From Alphaproteobacteria bacterium UBA3650 (GTDB lineage Bacteria; Pseudomonadota; Alphaproteobacteria; CAAHEQ01; UBA3637): DNA of 6,995 nt. The position numbers and the translations under genes are program-made. Within the stretch, counting starts at the first letter, position 1. The number at the start of each line of letters is the position of its first letter. This document shows, in pieces, positions 6,883 through 6,995 of this stretch. The notes beneath the pieces are model-generated. The model ran no database searches. It saw only the letters and a list, made by a program, of their open reading frames with translations, and was not told the DNA's origin. The stretch covers positions 1-6,995 of the forward strand of contig DFKH01000082.1 of assembly GCA_002373815.1 (NCBI GenBank). The letters run 5' to 3'.

Positions 6883-6890
6883 CTCCCTTT
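6883..6890 (-). promoter_or_regulatory. Ribosome-binding site of the pilin-like gene
   Basis: On the minus strand AAAGGGAG lies 7 bases before the ATG at 6875. It favours that start over the in-frame ATG codons at residues 11, 12 and 16. Confidence 0.75.
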
Positions 6891-6912
6891 CTTTTTTTAA
6901 TTAAACATAATT

Positions 6913-6940
6913 TATCCCACCGAATACAATCGGTGGGATA
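6913..6940. terminator. Perfect 11-bp hairpin upstream of the pilin-like gene, possible terminator
   Basis: The arms TATCCCACCGA (6913-6923) and TCGGTGGGATA (6930-6940) pair perfectly around a 6-base loop. On the minus strand it would follow the end of an upstream gene and precede the pilin-like ribosome-binding site, but only a weak T-containing tail follows (AATTATGTTTAATT). It may be a leaky terminator or a leader hairpin; the sequence does not decide between them. Confidence 0.5.
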
Positions 6941-6943
6941 TTG

Positions 6944-6961
6944 TTTGCGCTACCGCGCAAA
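6944..6961. other. Second short hairpin next to the 11-bp hairpin
   Basis: TTTGCGC (6944-6950) pairs with GCGCAAA (6955-6961) around the tetraloop TACC. It is only three bases from the 11-bp hairpin, so the two form a tandem pair between the putative upstream stop codon and the pilin-like gene. It has no clear T tract in either direction. Confidence 0.5.
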
Positions 6962-6967
6962 AATTTC

Positions 6968-6995
6968 TTAGCAGCCTTTACATGTGTGTGTGTGT
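6968..6995 (-). CDS. Possible last codons of an upstream gene, cut by window edge
   Basis: On the minus strand the frame reads His-Thr-His-Thr-Cys-Lys-Gly-Cys and then TAA at 6968-6970. A cysteine-rich ending followed directly by hairpins would fit another secreted, pilin-like neighbour, but nine codons are too few to assign a family. The His-Thr repeat comes from a CA dinucleotide run that reaches the edge. Other frames also end nearby, so this is only a plausible reading. Confidence 0.25.

Noticed and set aside
1..6995. CRISPR arrays, tRNA or rRNA genes, insertion sequences, reverse transcriptase
   Set aside because: No spaced direct repeats, cloverleaf-like elements, transposase or RT motifs were seen on either strand; nearly all sequence is covered by the five main coding regions.

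Overview
The window looks like chromosomal DNA from an AT-rich, Gram-negative bacterium. The best guess is an uncultured, host- or gut-associated alphaproteobacterium. This rests on the SPFH/NfeD pair, a PepN-type aminopeptidase, and above all a pilin-like protein whose N-terminus (GRSMVEMLGVLAIIGVLSVG) I associate with gut alphaproteobacterial metagenome sequences. That assignment is inference from memory, not a search result. The genetic code is standard.

Layout, left to right. (1) The 3' two-thirds of an aminopeptidase N gene (pepN-like, + strand) enters from the left edge and ends at 1817. (2) A symmetrical hairpin at 1816-1845 serves as terminator both for it and for the convergent minus-strand pair. 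(3) That pair is an SPFH/stomatin-like (QmcA-type) membrane protein gene (2315-3253) followed 5 bases later by a short NfeD-family gene (1857-2309). It is driven by a near-consensus sigma70-type promoter (TTGACA, 17 bp, TATAGT). (4) A 150-bp divergent intergenic region also carries an extended -10 promoter for leuS. (5) leuS (3404-5830, +) encodes a complete but compact leucyl-tRNA synthetase with intact editing and KMSKS motifs, an HCGH version of the HIGH motif, and almost no leucine-specific insertion. (6) A second bidirectional hairpin terminator (5836-5866) separates it from a convergent minus-strand gene (5877-6875). That gene encodes a type IV prepilin-like N-terminus joined to a cysteine-rich, apparently lectin-like C-terminal region. 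(7) The right edge holds two hairpins and possibly the last few codons of another minus-strand gene running into a TG/CA repeat.

Most of the window is housekeeping: peptide breakdown, membrane microdomain quality control and leucine charging. The accessory part is the pilin-like gene. Its last 27 codons switch abruptly to about 64% G+C and mostly C-ending codons, against about 38% G+C in the adjoining 60 bp of the same gene. This change lies at the C-terminal end of an apparent lectin-type fold, the position of variable regions in diversity-generating retroelement (DGR) targets. No reverse transcriptase or template repeat is present here, so this is a testable suggestion, not a demonstrated system. 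Nothing else in the window looks like a new system.
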